Source: Thermoplasmata archaeon (GTDB lineage: Archaea > Thermoplasmatota > Thermoplasmata > Thermoplasmatales > Thermoplasmataceae). Taken from it: a stretch of DNA of 48,847 nucleotides. This document shows, in pieces, positions 1 to 9,811 of the stretch. Numbering within the stretch: position 1 is the stretch's first letter; every line of letters begins with the position of its first letter. Below the pieces are notes generated by a model. It was not told the DNA's origin and made no database searches. It worked only from the letters and a program-made list of their open reading frames with translations. The stretch spans positions 1 to 48,847 of the forward strand of contig JAKACH010000003.1 in the NCBI GenBank assembly GCA_021821635.1, read 5' to 3'. Both the position numbers and the translations under genes were made by a program.

Positions 1-1897
1 TGCTTACAAGATAGGATATGGATACAACGAAACTACCCACTTCTTTTCATCCAATGTTACCGATTTCAACTTCACTCTTATCAATATAGATCCATTCAAC
101 GGTTCATCAGGTATAATACCGCCTTCGCTGTACAACTCTTCGAACTATCTTGGCAACTCTTCCTCATCAGTTAATTACAGCAAGAAAGGTCTATATGTTC
201 TGGAAGGAGTAGTTACTGACAGCTTCGACAAGCTGCCGGTTGCATATACAAACATTAATTTTATAGTTAATGTCAATGGAACATATTTCAGGAGCAATTC
301 AACTACTTCCCTGAATGGTTCATATAAGATTTATTTTTCATATCCTGGCACTTACATGATACTTGTAGAAAGCGGAATGTATCTGCCGCTTGTTTTTAAT
401 GTAACGATAAGCATTCCAGTCACAACATACAACTTTAGCATTACGCCGATGGGTGCGTTCATACATTCTATAAAAGGTAACATTACTAATTTATACACAC
501 ATGTGCCTGTAAGCAATGCAACAGTCAAGGCGCTGCTGTTTGGAAATCCATCCTACTTTGTTTATGCTATGACTAACACGAACGGTTCTTATGTAATTTA
601 TGTGCCTGACTCCAATTACTCCGTCAACGCATCAGCTTCAGGGTACATTCCCAATGAAAGCAAGCCTTTCAACTTGACTTCGAATGTCACAGTGAACCTT
701 ACCCTGGTTCCTGTGAACTGGAACACGAATCTCTGGACGAATGAATTGATTCCTGGACTGACCGTGAACCAGGTTAAAAGCAGCCTGACATCATCAGGTA
801 ATTACACGACTTCAAGCTTCTACAATCTTTCCATACAGGCCAAAAATCTCACTTCAGGTTTCACGATTAATAATACGCAATTCCTTATAATTTACAGGAT
901 CTCCGGACTTTACTACTACAAGATACTTTACTCTAATGCGACAGGCTTGATCGACATGGGATCAATGGAGGGGGGAAATTATGCTTTCTTTGTTGTTTCG
1001 GTTAATTATTCGCAGGTAGTTCTGGCATTCAACCTCAACGCATCCATTGTCAAAACGGCTCAATTTGATCACAGGCAGATGTATCTTTCGCACATCGTGC
1101 TATCCGATTCTTTCAACTCATCGGCGCAAAACAGGAGCGTACCTGCTTCAGGACTAGTGATTACGAATTCATCCCTTCTTATACCTATCCAGGCCAGTCT
1201 TCAATTCTACGGAACGAATTTCACTTTCGATGGATGGAACGGCACATTCAACTTCTCCTACATAAACGTGCATTTCATTCCACTCAACAAGAGCATGACA
1301 ATTAGCGGTGCATCTTATACTTCGGCATCTAACGTTACACCTTATGCAATTGATCTTATATTTGATACCCAGGTCGCATGGTTTTTCTCGCTGGATAATG
1401 CATCACCGTCAACAGAAACTCCCGGCAGCGGGAATATAGTGATGTTCGCCCTTGCGGGTACCAATACTTTACTTATAAATGTCAGCGGATCCACTCACAT
1501 GTACAGCAAGACCTCGGACCTCACGGTTTCATCACCTCTCGCTAATATATTATTTAATGTTTCGAAGTCAAACGAAACAGTTAATACAACAGGTTTCCAG
1601 GAATCCGGGAGCCAGGCCAACTACACGTTTACCCTGAATCTACCTCCCGGGGCGCTCATAATAGGTGGAAACATGTCCCTTAACCTAAGCTCTTCCGAAA
1701 TATTTTTGAACGGTTTTCTACAAAAATTCAGCTTTACCACCCAGATTATAGGCGGCAGAACATATTCCACCTTCACTTTGGACCCATTCTTCTTCGGATC
1801 AGGCAACGTCAGTATGGAACTGACTACGCCGAAACCTCCAAATAATTATATAATGAGCCAATTTAACCTGTATTACTATAAAGTGACATTAACGTGA
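1..1897 (+). CDS. Large secreted/surface protein (C-terminal part), carboxypeptidase-regulatory-like beta-sandwich repeats, N-glycosylation-rich; 5' end outside window
   Basis: Reading frame is open from base 2 through the listed ORF (356..1897), so the listed Met is internal. Repeated motifs such as 'IKGNITNLYTHVPVSNATVKA' and 'YVLEGVVTDSFDKLPVAYTNINF' resemble CarboxypepD_reg/Cna-B-like units; many NxS/T sequons. Confidence 0.75.
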   Translation, partial: AYKIGYGYNETTHFFSSNVTDFNFTLINIDPFNGSSGIIPPSLYNSSNYLGNSSSSVNYSKKGLYVLEGVVTDSFDKLPVAYTNINFIVNVNGTYFRSNSTTSLNGSYKIYFSYPGTYMILVESGMYLPLVFNVTISIPVTTYNFSITPMGAFIHSIKGNITNLYTHVPVSNATVKALLFGNPSYFVYAMTNTNGSYVIYVPDSNYSVNASASGYIPNESKPFNLTSNVTVNLTLVPVNWNTNLWTNELIPGLTVNQVKSSLTSSGNYTTSSFYNLSIQAKNLTSGFTINNTQFLIIYRISGLYYYKILYSNATGLIDMGSMEGGNYAFFVVSVNYSQVVLAFNLNASIVKTAQFDHRQMYLSHIVLSDSFNSSAQNRSVPASGLVITNSSLLIPIQASLQFYGTNFTFDGWNGTFNFSYINVHFIPLNKSMTISGASYTSASNVTPYAIDLIFDTQVAWFFSLDNASPSTETPGSGNIVMFALAGTNTLLINVSGSTHMYSKTSDLTVSSPLANILFNVSKSNETVNTTGFQESGSQANYTFTLNLPPGALIIGGNMSLNLSSSEIFLNGFLQKFSFTTQIIGGRTYSTFTLDPFFFGSGNVSMELTTPKPPNNYIMSQFNLYYYKVTLT

Positions 1898-1912
1898 ATG
1901 GAGTGAAGAGAA

Positions 1913-2494
1913 GTGGAAGATGGATATAAACCGAAGAAGTTGTCCCTGATGCAGAGGCTTTTTGGGGGTGGAAAGGACCGCAGGGTATCCAGATCGAAAA
2001 CAATTGTCAAGATAAAAACTGTGGGGGAGATTCCTCCTATTACCGAAACAAGGAAGGCATTAGGCGACGGTAACACAAAACTGGCCGTCGTGAACGCATT
2101 CAGGTATGCAAAAAACGATTTCATGAGATTCTTTGGGGTATCCACAACGAAGGATGAAACTAACAGGCAGTTCCTGATAAGGTGCCTCAGCGACCTTGGC
2201 ATTAAGGTCCCGGAAACAGGTTTCATAGATAATTATGCTATAATGGACAGCATGAATGAGTTCGTCATAAACGATGATCAGAAGGCTGAGCGTTTGAATG
2301 CGCTTAAGAAGCTCACATCCTTCTATCTTGAGTATTATGAGAGAACCAAATACGGTGACGAATGGTCACCGGATCCGGAAACAGTCATTGAGCGGCTTGA
2401 GGATATTTACAATTACATGGATATAATGTATCTCTATTACTCTACAGGAAAGAAAGTGGAAGGTCCAGAGGAAGTGGAAGAGGTGGAAGAGTAG
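1913..2494 (+). CDS. Uncharacterised cytoplasmic protein with acidic C-terminus; possibly related to the DUF4129 C-terminal region
   Basis: ORF 193 aa, GTG start. 'LNALKKLTSFYLEYYERTKYGDE' resembles the 'LxxLTxxYExxRYG' pattern of DUF4129 proteins found in MoxR/DUF58 clusters; tail EEVEEVEE. Confidence 0.6.
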   Translation: MEDGYKPKKLSLMQRLFGGGKDRRVSRSKTIVKIKTVGEIPPITETRKALGDGNTKLAVVNAFRYAKNDFMRFFGVSTTKDETNRQFLIRCLSDLGIKVPETGFIDNYAIMDSMNEFVINDDQKAERLNALKKLTSFYLEYYERTKYGDEWSPDPETVIERLEDIYNYMDIMYLYYSTGKKVEGPEEVEEVEE

Positions 2495-2496
2495 TA

Positions 2497-2979
2497 TTGA
2501 GCACCATAGGGGCTGTAATATACCAGCTGCTGAACGAAATTGTATCATCAGTTCAGGTCATGTTCTCCAACCCGTTTGACATGATGAAGTTTACAATTCC
2601 AGTTGCAGCGGTCTTCGTTACTTCTTTTGCAGCCCGTAGATATGCAAAGAAGCAGAAGATAGACATGCTGCCAAGCTTTGAAAAGAAACGGGAAATGTTC
2701 AGCGTGCCCCATGACAGGCTTAATCTGGAGGTGTCAAGAATAATGAGGGAGAATTATTCTAATGTGGTAACAAGAATCAGGTCTGATTTTGAGAGCGCAA
2801 ATGACAAGTATAAGATGTACAAGAAGCTTCTAAAGCGTTATAGGAAATACAATTCCCGGATTGACTCCAGCATACGCAGGATCAGATCTCGAGCGGTTAT
2901 ACAGCGAAAGGAAATACTGAATCAGCTCATTGATCTGCATGACAGCCTTGCAGAAATAAAGGCAAAGGATTCGAGGTAA
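2497..2979 (+). CDS. Uncharacterised protein, N-terminal TM segment plus basic coiled-coil
   Basis: ORF 160 aa (TTG start) tightly spaced in the operon; hydrophobic stretch 'MMKFTIPVAAVFVTSFAARRYA' followed by K/R-rich helical sequence. Confidence 0.6.
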   Translation: MSTIGAVIYQLLNEIVSSVQVMFSNPFDMMKFTIPVAAVFVTSFAARRYAKKQKIDMLPSFEKKREMFSVPHDRLNLEVSRIMRENYSNVVTRIRSDFESANDKYKMYKKLLKRYRKYNSRIDSSIRRIRSRAVIQRKEILNQLIDLHDSLAEIKAKDSR

Positions 2980-2985
2980 ACAAAG

Positions 2986-3948
2986 ATGGAAACAATTCAG
3001 GAGGACACTTTAAAGGCACTCAGGAGCCAGGTATACTCGATTCAGAGAACAATAGGAAGGAAGGTCATAGGTTCCGAGAGAATCGTAAGGTTCATGTTTA
3101 TAGCGCTCCTCAGCGACAATCATGTCCTGCTGGAAGGAGTACCGGGGCTTGCAAAAACAATGCTGGCTAATGAGTTTGCACATGCACTCGGTCTTGTTTT
3201 TAAGCGAATACAGTTCACGCCAGACATGCTTCCATCTGATGTTACAGGAAGCATCGTTTTTAATCTTGAAACGAGGAAGATGGAGTTCAGGAAAGGACCG
3301 ATTTTCGGTAATGTCCTTCTAGCTGATGAACTGAATAGAACTCCGCCAAAGGTTCACTCTGCACTGCTTGAGGGCATGGAAGAGCGTCATGTATCAACCG
3401 GTGGAACTACAGAGAATCTTCCGGAGCCTTTCTTCGTGATTGCAACACAGAACCCTATAGAACAGGAAGGTACATTTCCGCTCGCAGAAGCCTTGATGGA
3501 CAGGTTTCTGTTCAGATACATTCTCTCATACCCAACGCTTGAAGAGGAGATCAGGATACTGAAATCCCAGGATTATGTTCCCGACAAGTTTGATCCTTTC
3601 TCAGCAGAGAAGGTCATTGCTCTCAAGGAAATGGTCAACAAGGTGTATGTTTCCGAGGACATCATGAAATACGTGGTGGGAATTATTCGCAAGACAAGGG
3701 AGAACAGCATGGTTTATCTTGGCGCCAGTCCTCGAACCTCTGCCAAATACCTTCATGCGGCACGTGCAAACGCTCTCATTAACGGGAGGAACTACGTAAT
3801 ACCTGAGGACGTGAAGATGATGAGCCATGAACTCCTGAACCACAGGCTGATACTAAACCCTGAAGCTGTTGTCTCTGCAGGCAATAACATTAACGACGAA
3901 GTGAACAGGATCATTGACGGTATACTTTCAGAAGTGGATGCACCCTGA
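2986..3948 (+). CDS. MoxR-family AAA+ ATPase
   Basis: Walker A 'GVPGLAKTMLANE', Walker B 'VLLADELNRTPPK', 'IATQNPIEQEGTFPLAEALMDRF'. Confidence 0.95.
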   Translation: METIQEDTLKALRSQVYSIQRTIGRKVIGSERIVRFMFIALLSDNHVLLEGVPGLAKTMLANEFAHALGLVFKRIQFTPDMLPSDVTGSIVFNLETRKMEFRKGPIFGNVLLADELNRTPPKVHSALLEGMEERHVSTGGTTENLPEPFFVIATQNPIEQEGTFPLAEALMDRFLFRYILSYPTLEEEIRILKSQDYVPDKFDPFSAEKVIALKEMVNKVYVSEDIMKYVVGIIRKTRENSMVYLGASPRTSAKYLHAARANALINGRNYVIPEDVKMMSHELLNHRLILNPEAVVSAGNNINDEVNRIIDGILSEVDAP

Positions 3949-5253
3949 ATGATAAGGAAAACCGGCTTCACGCTGCTCTCAGGACTTGTGTTCGGACTTA
4001 TTGGGTCGACGCTTCTGGGGTATAGCGACGCAATCCTTTTTTTCCTTCTGCTTACATTCGTTATAGGTTTTGACATAATACTCTTCAATTTAACACTAGC
4101 ATCAACAATCTCTGAAATTTCTGTGATGCGTGAAGTCAGCAGATCTTATGTGAGGAAGGGACAGTTCAACGATGTACTGTTGAGATTCACAAACAACTCT
4201 CGTAGATCGGTTGATTTCAGCTATTTTGACACTCTTTCGTCTGTCTTTAAAACAAAGGGTGAGTTTGAAGGAGATCTCCACTTGGATCCAGGGCAAACCA
4301 TGGAAAGGAAATATTCGATCTCAGCCACTGCCATAGGCAGGTATGAGGTCGGACCAATTATCATATATGCGGACGATCCTCTGCATCTTGCCCTAGTTAC
4401 TTATGCAGCAAGCTCAAAAGATGATATTAAGGTCGCCCCATCCACATCAGACATATTCAGCAGGCGATCAGAAAGGGTCAGCAACCTGTTATACACAAGG
4501 GGGCTCCATATTTCAAGAAAGGTCGGACAGGGATACAATTTCTACGGTGTCCGTGAATACACGGAGAACGACGACTTCAGGTATGTTGCGTGGAGCCGAT
4601 ATGGTTTGCAGAATGGTGACGATCTCTATATAAAGCAGATGGAGGAGGAGAGACAAGTCAATGTCCTGTTTGTCATGGACTACAGTGAATCTGTCAATCA
4701 GGGAACGCCTGAACACCTTCTGTTTGACGGCCTGACCGCGCAGGTCATCGCTATGAGCCATGGAATGCTGAAGAACCATGACAGTGTTGGTTATCTCCTT
4801 ACATCTTCGGAGCATGATGTATACCTTAAACCTGAGCGTGGGTCAAAAGCGGTCGACAACTTTGAGCGCGCCATATCTGAGATAAAGCCTGGCGGCACTT
4901 TCAACATAGATCAGGCATTCAAGAAAATCAAGGATAGGATAAGGAAACAGGCTATCATTTTCATGATCACACCATTTGCTTATCCGGAAGAATTTAGAAT
5001 GAATCCGGATCCTCAATTCCAGATCGGAAAAAGGATCAATCTTGTAATCGTGAGCAGGGCAGGATACATTCCTGAAGCAGAAAACCCTGTAGACAGGCGG
5101 CTCATTCTTGATACAATCGATCGCGAATCAAGGGCAATCAAGGGAATTTCACACTTCTTTAACTCCATCGGCATACGGAGCCTGGTTGTGAACGAGAAAA
5201 ACATTGTTCCCTACATAATGAGCGAATACGCTTACGGTAAGGTGACACAATGA
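3949..5253 (+). CDS. DUF58 / vWA-like domain protein
   Basis: 'VREYTENDDFRYVAWSRYG...LYIKQMEEERQVNVLFVMDYSESV' is typical DUF58; MIDAS-like DYSES present; two N-terminal TM segments; abuts moxR. Confidence 0.92.
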   Translation: MIRKTGFTLLSGLVFGLIGSTLLGYSDAILFFLLLTFVIGFDIILFNLTLASTISEISVMREVSRSYVRKGQFNDVLLRFTNNSRRSVDFSYFDTLSSVFKTKGEFEGDLHLDPGQTMERKYSISATAIGRYEVGPIIIYADDPLHLALVTYAASSKDDIKVAPSTSDIFSRRSERVSNLLYTRGLHISRKVGQGYNFYGVREYTENDDFRYVAWSRYGLQNGDDLYIKQMEEERQVNVLFVMDYSESVNQGTPEHLLFDGLTAQVIAMSHGMLKNHDSVGYLLTSSEHDVYLKPERGSKAVDNFERAISEIKPGGTFNIDQAFKKIKDRIRKQAIIFMITPFAYPEEFRMNPDPQFQIGKRINLVIVSRAGYIPEAENPVDRRLILDTIDRESRAIKGISHFFNSIGIRSLVVNEKNIVPYIMSEYAYGKVTQ

Positions 5254-6170
5254 TCCGGAAGAGAATTGATTACAGTCATTATGCCTTGAATATTGGAATA
5301 ATGTTTCCCTCAATATTCCTGGTAGTTTATGTATCAAGCCAGATTATACAGTATATTTCTGTTTCAGTCATTGCACTCTTTGTTGTTATTTTCTTCCTTA
5401 AATACCTGGTCCCTCTCAGATTCAGGCAATATGTCTATCCCCTGGCGATCATTGTTTTTCTTCTCCTACTGCTGAATACCCTGACTCTGGATGCAACGAG
5501 TTCCACACTACCTATACTGTCAAGACTAAGCATTCCTCTATCTTTCCCAATACTGTCAAGCATTACCTTTTCAATAGGTCTTGTAACGGTAGCCGAAGGG
5601 ATAATTTCCCCTAAATATATCATGACTATATCCGAATTTTTCGGATCTCTCCTTCTGTTCATTGAACTCCTCGGAATCGTGGCAGTAATGCTGACAAACA
5701 ACTCCACGATCCTGGCAACCGAATCAGGAGTTGCCTCATACCTTATACAGCTCGGTGTTTACAATCCAAACCCCTATATTATTGCTTTTTTTACTACTAT
5801 GTCACTAGAAGGATACGCTCTGTATAGCCTGCTGGTATTCGGTTACCAGTTCTACCTCCCTCTGACAGTACTGTCAACTCCTGTAGACGCAATTATGCCA
5901 TTTCTGTTTATGATCTCCGCAGTTAGCATCCTCGTCTCCCTTTATATCAGGGAAAAGAGAAAGACAGGTTCCAGACTGGGAACGATTGGCATTGCGGGAA
6001 TCGCGGGCGCATTTGTCGCTATTCCTGTATTGCTGATCTCTGAAGCGGTTGCATCTTATGGATTCCAGATTTTTGTCATTGCGGTCTCAACGGCTGCTTT
6101 ATTGATAGTGGCCGCGGTTACATCCAGAAGGGTCCCTGCAAATGAAACAATTAATACGACTGTTAAATGA
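5250..6170 (+). CDS. Polytopic membrane protein of MoxR/DUF58 operon
   Basis: Overlaps the DUF58 stop by 4 bp; multiple hydrophobic segments. Confidence 0.7.
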   Translation: MIRKRIDYSHYALNIGIMFPSIFLVVYVSSQIIQYISVSVIALFVVIFFLKYLVPLRFRQYVYPLAIIVFLLLLLNTLTLDATSSTLPILSRLSIPLSFPILSSITFSIGLVTVAEGIISPKYIMTISEFFGSLLLFIELLGIVAVMLTNNSTILATESGVASYLIQLGVYNPNPYIIAFFTTMSLEGYALYSLLVFGYQFYLPLTVLSTPVDAIMPFLFMISAVSILVSLYIREKRKTGSRLGTIGIAGIAGAFVAIPVLLISEAVASYGFQIFVIAVSTAALLIVAAVTSRRVPANETINTTVK

Positions 6171-6176
6171 TCTACC

Positions 6177-7436
6177 GTGAAAACCATCCTGATCAGGAAC
6201 GGGCTGATCATAACACAGGACGATGACAGGAGAATCCTGAAAGGAGATATGCTCATCGAGAGCAAACGAATATCTAAAATAGGAAAGATCAAAGGATCGG
6301 CGGATATTGAGATAGACGCATCCGGCAAAGCTGTTCTTCCAGGATTCATAAATACACATACACATGTGGCAATGGCACACCTGAAGGGTCTTCTCGACGA
6401 TATACCGCTCGAAACATTCCTTGAGAGAACTTTCTCTCTTGACTCCAACCGCTCAGAGAAGGGGATCTATAATGCATCCATGCTTGGAATGGCTGAAATG
6501 ATCGATTCCGGTATTACCTCTTTCCATGATCTCTACTACTCCGAGGATATTATTGCAAAAGCTGCTTCCAAACTCGGGATCCGGGCCTTTCTGGCATGGG
6601 TAACACTTGATGAGGAGTATACGACCCAGAAAGGTTCTCCACTAAAGAACGCCGAGTCTTTTATCAGAAAGAAGCATGGAGATCTGGTGACTCCGTCTGT
6701 TGGAATTCAGGGGATATACGTAGCATCTGACGAAACTTACAACGGTGCAAGCGATATCGCACGAAAATATGACACCACGATACATACACATCTCAGTGAA
6801 ACAAGGAAGGAGGTGTATGACTTCGCAACCGGACATAATGGACAGAGGCCTGTAGAGCACCTTTCATCAATTGGTTTCCTTGACAGCCGCCTGATCGCAG
6901 CCCACTCCGCTTTTGTTACGATGCGGGAAGTCAGACAGCTTGCAAAAGCAAATGTGAAGGTATCATGGAATTCAATAAGCAACTGCAAGCTCGGCACCGG
7001 CGGAATGCCGCCGGTTCCAGAGATGCTTGACCATGGAATCACAATTTCACTTGGCACTGACAGCAATGGAAGCAACAATTCGCTCAACATGTTTGAAATG
7101 ATGAAGTTCTCTTCCCTGCTTGTCAAGAGCGCGAGGTGGAATCCAGCGGTTATAAACGCCCAGAAGATGCTTGATATGGCTACAAGGGATGCTGCTTCAT
7201 CTCTTCACAGAAATGATATCGGCGTGCTGAAGGAAGGTAATCTTGCGGATGTCATAATGATCGATCTGAATCAGTCTAATTTGATCCCGGCAAACGCAGA
7301 TAACATAGTGCAGGGAATAGTGTATTCTGCGAACCCATCAAATGTCGATACAGTGATCGTCAATGGCAGCATACTTAAGAGTAGAAAAAAGCTCAAGAGA
7401 AAAATCCTTGAAACAGAAAAGGAAAATATGGTATGA
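6177..7436 (+). CDS. Amidohydrolase (MtaD/SAH-deaminase/ATZ-TRZ-like)
   Basis: 'GFINTHTHVAMAHLKGLLDD', 'HTHLSETRKEV', 'HSAFV', 'GTDSNGSNNSLNMFEMMK'; GTG start. Confidence 0.85.
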   Translation: MKTILIRNGLIITQDDDRRILKGDMLIESKRISKIGKIKGSADIEIDASGKAVLPGFINTHTHVAMAHLKGLLDDIPLETFLERTFSLDSNRSEKGIYNASMLGMAEMIDSGITSFHDLYYSEDIIAKAASKLGIRAFLAWVTLDEEYTTQKGSPLKNAESFIRKKHGDLVTPSVGIQGIYVASDETYNGASDIARKYDTTIHTHLSETRKEVYDFATGHNGQRPVEHLSSIGFLDSRLIAAHSAFVTMREVRQLAKANVKVSWNSISNCKLGTGGMPPVPEMLDHGITISLGTDSNGSNNSLNMFEMMKFSSLLVKSARWNPAVINAQKMLDMATRDAASSLHRNDIGVLKEGNLADVIMIDLNQSNLIPANADNIVQGIVYSANPSNVDTVIVNGSILKSRKKLKRKILETEKENMV

Positions 7437-7462
7437 ACAAAGAGGAATGGCCTACCATATTT
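7424..7462. other. 10-bp inverted repeat (AAATATGGTA / TACCATATTT, 19-nt loop) between amidohydrolase and queD
   Basis: Arms 7424-7433 and 7453-7462 are exact reverse complements. Confidence 0.6.
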
Positions 7463-7490
7463 AGGAGTCAATCAAGGTAATATAAGTTTC

Positions 7491-7982
7491 ATGGATACGG
7501 TTCCGATGAGACTCAAAGTAAATGGATGGGATACAGGGCTCAGGTTCTCGGCTGCCCATTTTATCCCCTCACATGATAAATGTTCGAGACTCCACGGTCA
7601 TGATTATTGCATCGACATAACAGTCGAGGGATCAGACAATGGTGGATTTATCATAGATTTCGACATTCTTAAGCAGCACGCAAGGGAGGTTATCTACAAG
7701 ATGGATCATCACGTTCTCGTGCCATCGCTGCAGACATCAATCAGCTATTCATTGACCGATGATTCCGTGAATGTTTCATATAACGGGAAGAAGCACGTCT
7801 TTGCGAAGGAGGACGTATTCTTCGTTGACGTTGATGTTACTTCTTCTGAGCAGATGTCCGCATTCATATTGGAGAAACTTGCTTCCAAGCTAAGGAGAAA
7901 CAAGAACATCTCAAGGCTTGAAGTGTGCCTTTATGAAGGCCCTGGACAGGGAGCCTGTACCTCCAGGGATATGAATGACTGA
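7491..7982 (+). CDS. queD: 6-carboxy-tetrahydropterin synthase / 6-pyruvoyltetrahydropterin synthase family
   Basis: 'FSAAHFIPSHDKCSRLHGHDYCIDITVEG' (CxxxHGH); adjacent to queC. Confidence 0.9.
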   Translation: MDTVPMRLKVNGWDTGLRFSAAHFIPSHDKCSRLHGHDYCIDITVEGSDNGGFIIDFDILKQHAREVIYKMDHHVLVPSLQTSISYSLTDDSVNVSYNGKKHVFAKEDVFFVDVDVTSSEQMSAFILEKLASKLRRNKNISRLEVCLYEGPGQGACTSRDMND

Positions 7983-8691
7983 TAGAGCCGTATCCCTGCT
8001 CTCAGGGGGCATGGATTCAGCTACGGTACTTGCCTTTGCTCGCAGCTTGGGTTATGATGTTACCGCGATAACATTTGATTATGGCCAGAGGCACAAAAAG
8101 GAGATCGAGAGCAGCGAAGCAATCTGCCGCTATTATGGTGTAAAGCAGAAGAAAATAAAGATCGATCTGAGGCAGATAGGTGGCAGCGCACTTACATCAG
8201 ATGAACCAGTGCCTGAGCACTCATACAAGGAGATAGGCAAAGGAATTCCAGTTACGTACGTGCCTTCCAGAAACATAATTTTTGCGTCAGTGGCAGCAGC
8301 ATATGCCGAGTCGATAGGCACAAACATCATTTTCATAGGCGCCAACTCGGTCGACTATTCTGGATACCCTGATTGCAGGCCAGAATTCTTTGAGGCATTC
8401 CGGAAGGCTCTCTCTCTTGGCACGAAGATAGGAACAGAACGGGGCTTTGAGATTGAGGTCCCTCTCCAGTCGATGTCGAAGGGAGATATAGTGAGACTTG
8501 CGGAAAAATTGAAAGTGCCACTGGAGATCACATGGTCTTGCTATAATGGAAGAGAAAAAGCATGCGGCGCCTGCGATTCATGCAAGCTGAGGCTAAAGGG
8601 TTTCATGGATGCAGGATCCGTGGATCCGCTAAGATATGAAAGATACCCGCCAGATTACAGGGATTACCTGGCGAAAAAAAATAATAAATAA
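7975..8691 (+). CDS. queC: 7-cyano-7-deazaguanine synthase
   Basis: 'LLSGGMDSATVLAFARS' PP-loop; C-terminal zinc site 'CYNGREKACGACDSCKLRLKGF'. Confidence 0.95.
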   Translation: MTDRAVSLLSGGMDSATVLAFARSLGYDVTAITFDYGQRHKKEIESSEAICRYYGVKQKKIKIDLRQIGGSALTSDEPVPEHSYKEIGKGIPVTYVPSRNIIFASVAAAYAESIGTNIIFIGANSVDYSGYPDCRPEFFEAFRKALSLGTKIGTERGFEIEVPLQSMSKGDIVRLAEKLKVPLEITWSCYNGREKACGACDSCKLRLKGFMDAGSVDPLRYERYPPDYRDYLAKKNNK

Positions 8692-8698
8692 TAACTGT

Positions 8699-9676
8699 CT
8701 AATTTTTCTTTACAGACAGAAATTCATCAACTTTTGCGCAACCTGATTTTACGCTTTCTACTGTACGCTTCCAGAGTTCAAGCTCGTCTGGGTTGAAGTC
8801 TATATCGTATATGTGCTCAACACCATTTGATCCAATCTTTATGGGAAGCCCAATAAATATTCCCGAAGCGCCGTAGTGCTTTGCATGTGTTCCAGACAGA
8901 TAAGCGGCACTGGGTATTATGCGGTTCTCGTCATCTATTATCGCCCTTACCATTGCTGTGATTGAAATCGATGGCGCGTAATATGCAGATCCTGTCTTGA
9001 GGTAGTTTACTATCTCCCCTCCGCCGAACCTTGTTCTCTTAACAATTTCCTCAATCTTCTCTTTAGACAGCAGGCGCTCTATCGGAATCCCGCCTGCGCT
9101 CGAGTAGCGTATGAAAGGAACCATGTCGTCCCCATGGCCGCCGATCACAAATGCATTGATATCTTTCACAGAAACACCGAGTTCCATTGAAAGGAAAGTC
9201 CTGAACCTTGAGCTGTCCAGAGAACCGCCAAGGCCGATTATCCTCTCTGGAGCGATTCCAGTAACCTTCTGTACAGCATACGCCATGACATCAGCGGGAT
9301 TCGTTACGACAATGATTCTGGATTCTGGCGAATATTTTTTTATGCTCTGGCTGACAGAAGACAGTATCTCGACATTCTTGCCAAGAAGGTCGTCCCTGGA
9401 CATTCCGGGTTTCCTTGCAAGTCCAGCTGTTATAACAATAACATCAGATCCCTTCAGGTTCTCGTATACTTCAGGCTTTGTGGTCGTGAATCCCTTTATT
9501 TCAAGATCATATCCCCAGTGAGGTGCTCCTTCCTGGATATCAAGAGCCTTGCCTTCCGGAACACCGTCGACAACATCGAAAAGGTAAATATTGCCCAGCT
9601 TCTCAATAGCCAGAGCCTGAGCGACAGATGCACCAACATTTCCAGCGCCAATTACAGAAATCTTCTTTCTTGCCAT
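8699..9676 (-). CDS. mdh: Malate dehydrogenase (LDH/MDH family)
   Basis: 'ISVIGAGNVGASVAQALA', 'ITAGLARKPGMSRDDLLGKN', 'VIGGHGDDMVPF'. Start set at MARKKIS; the ORF track extends to 9718. Confidence 0.92.
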   Translation of the reverse strand: MARKKISVIGAGNVGASVAQALAIEKLGNIYLFDVVDGVPEGKALDIQEGAPHWGYDLEIKGFTTTKPEVYENLKGSDVIVITAGLARKPGMSRDDLLGKNVEILSSVSQSIKKYSPESRIIVVTNPADVMAYAVQKVTGIAPERIIGLGGSLDSSRFRTFLSMELGVSVKDINAFVIGGHGDDMVPFIRYSSAGGIPIERLLSKEKIEEIVKRTRFGGGEIVNYLKTGSAYYAPSISITAMVRAIIDDENRIIPSAAYLSGTHAKHYGASGIFIGLPIKIGSNGVEHIYDIDFNPDELELWKRTVESVKSGCAKVDEFLSVKKN

Positions 9677-9811
9677 ATTACGGTATCCCGTCTGGGAGTA
9701 AAAAATATTCGAATTCATACTTTTTAGCGCTTAGCTAATTATAACAATTATCTTTCATATAATGCTGAGTTTTTAACTTGTCAAAAATAGTCGTAAAAGC
9801 TTGTGGCACCA

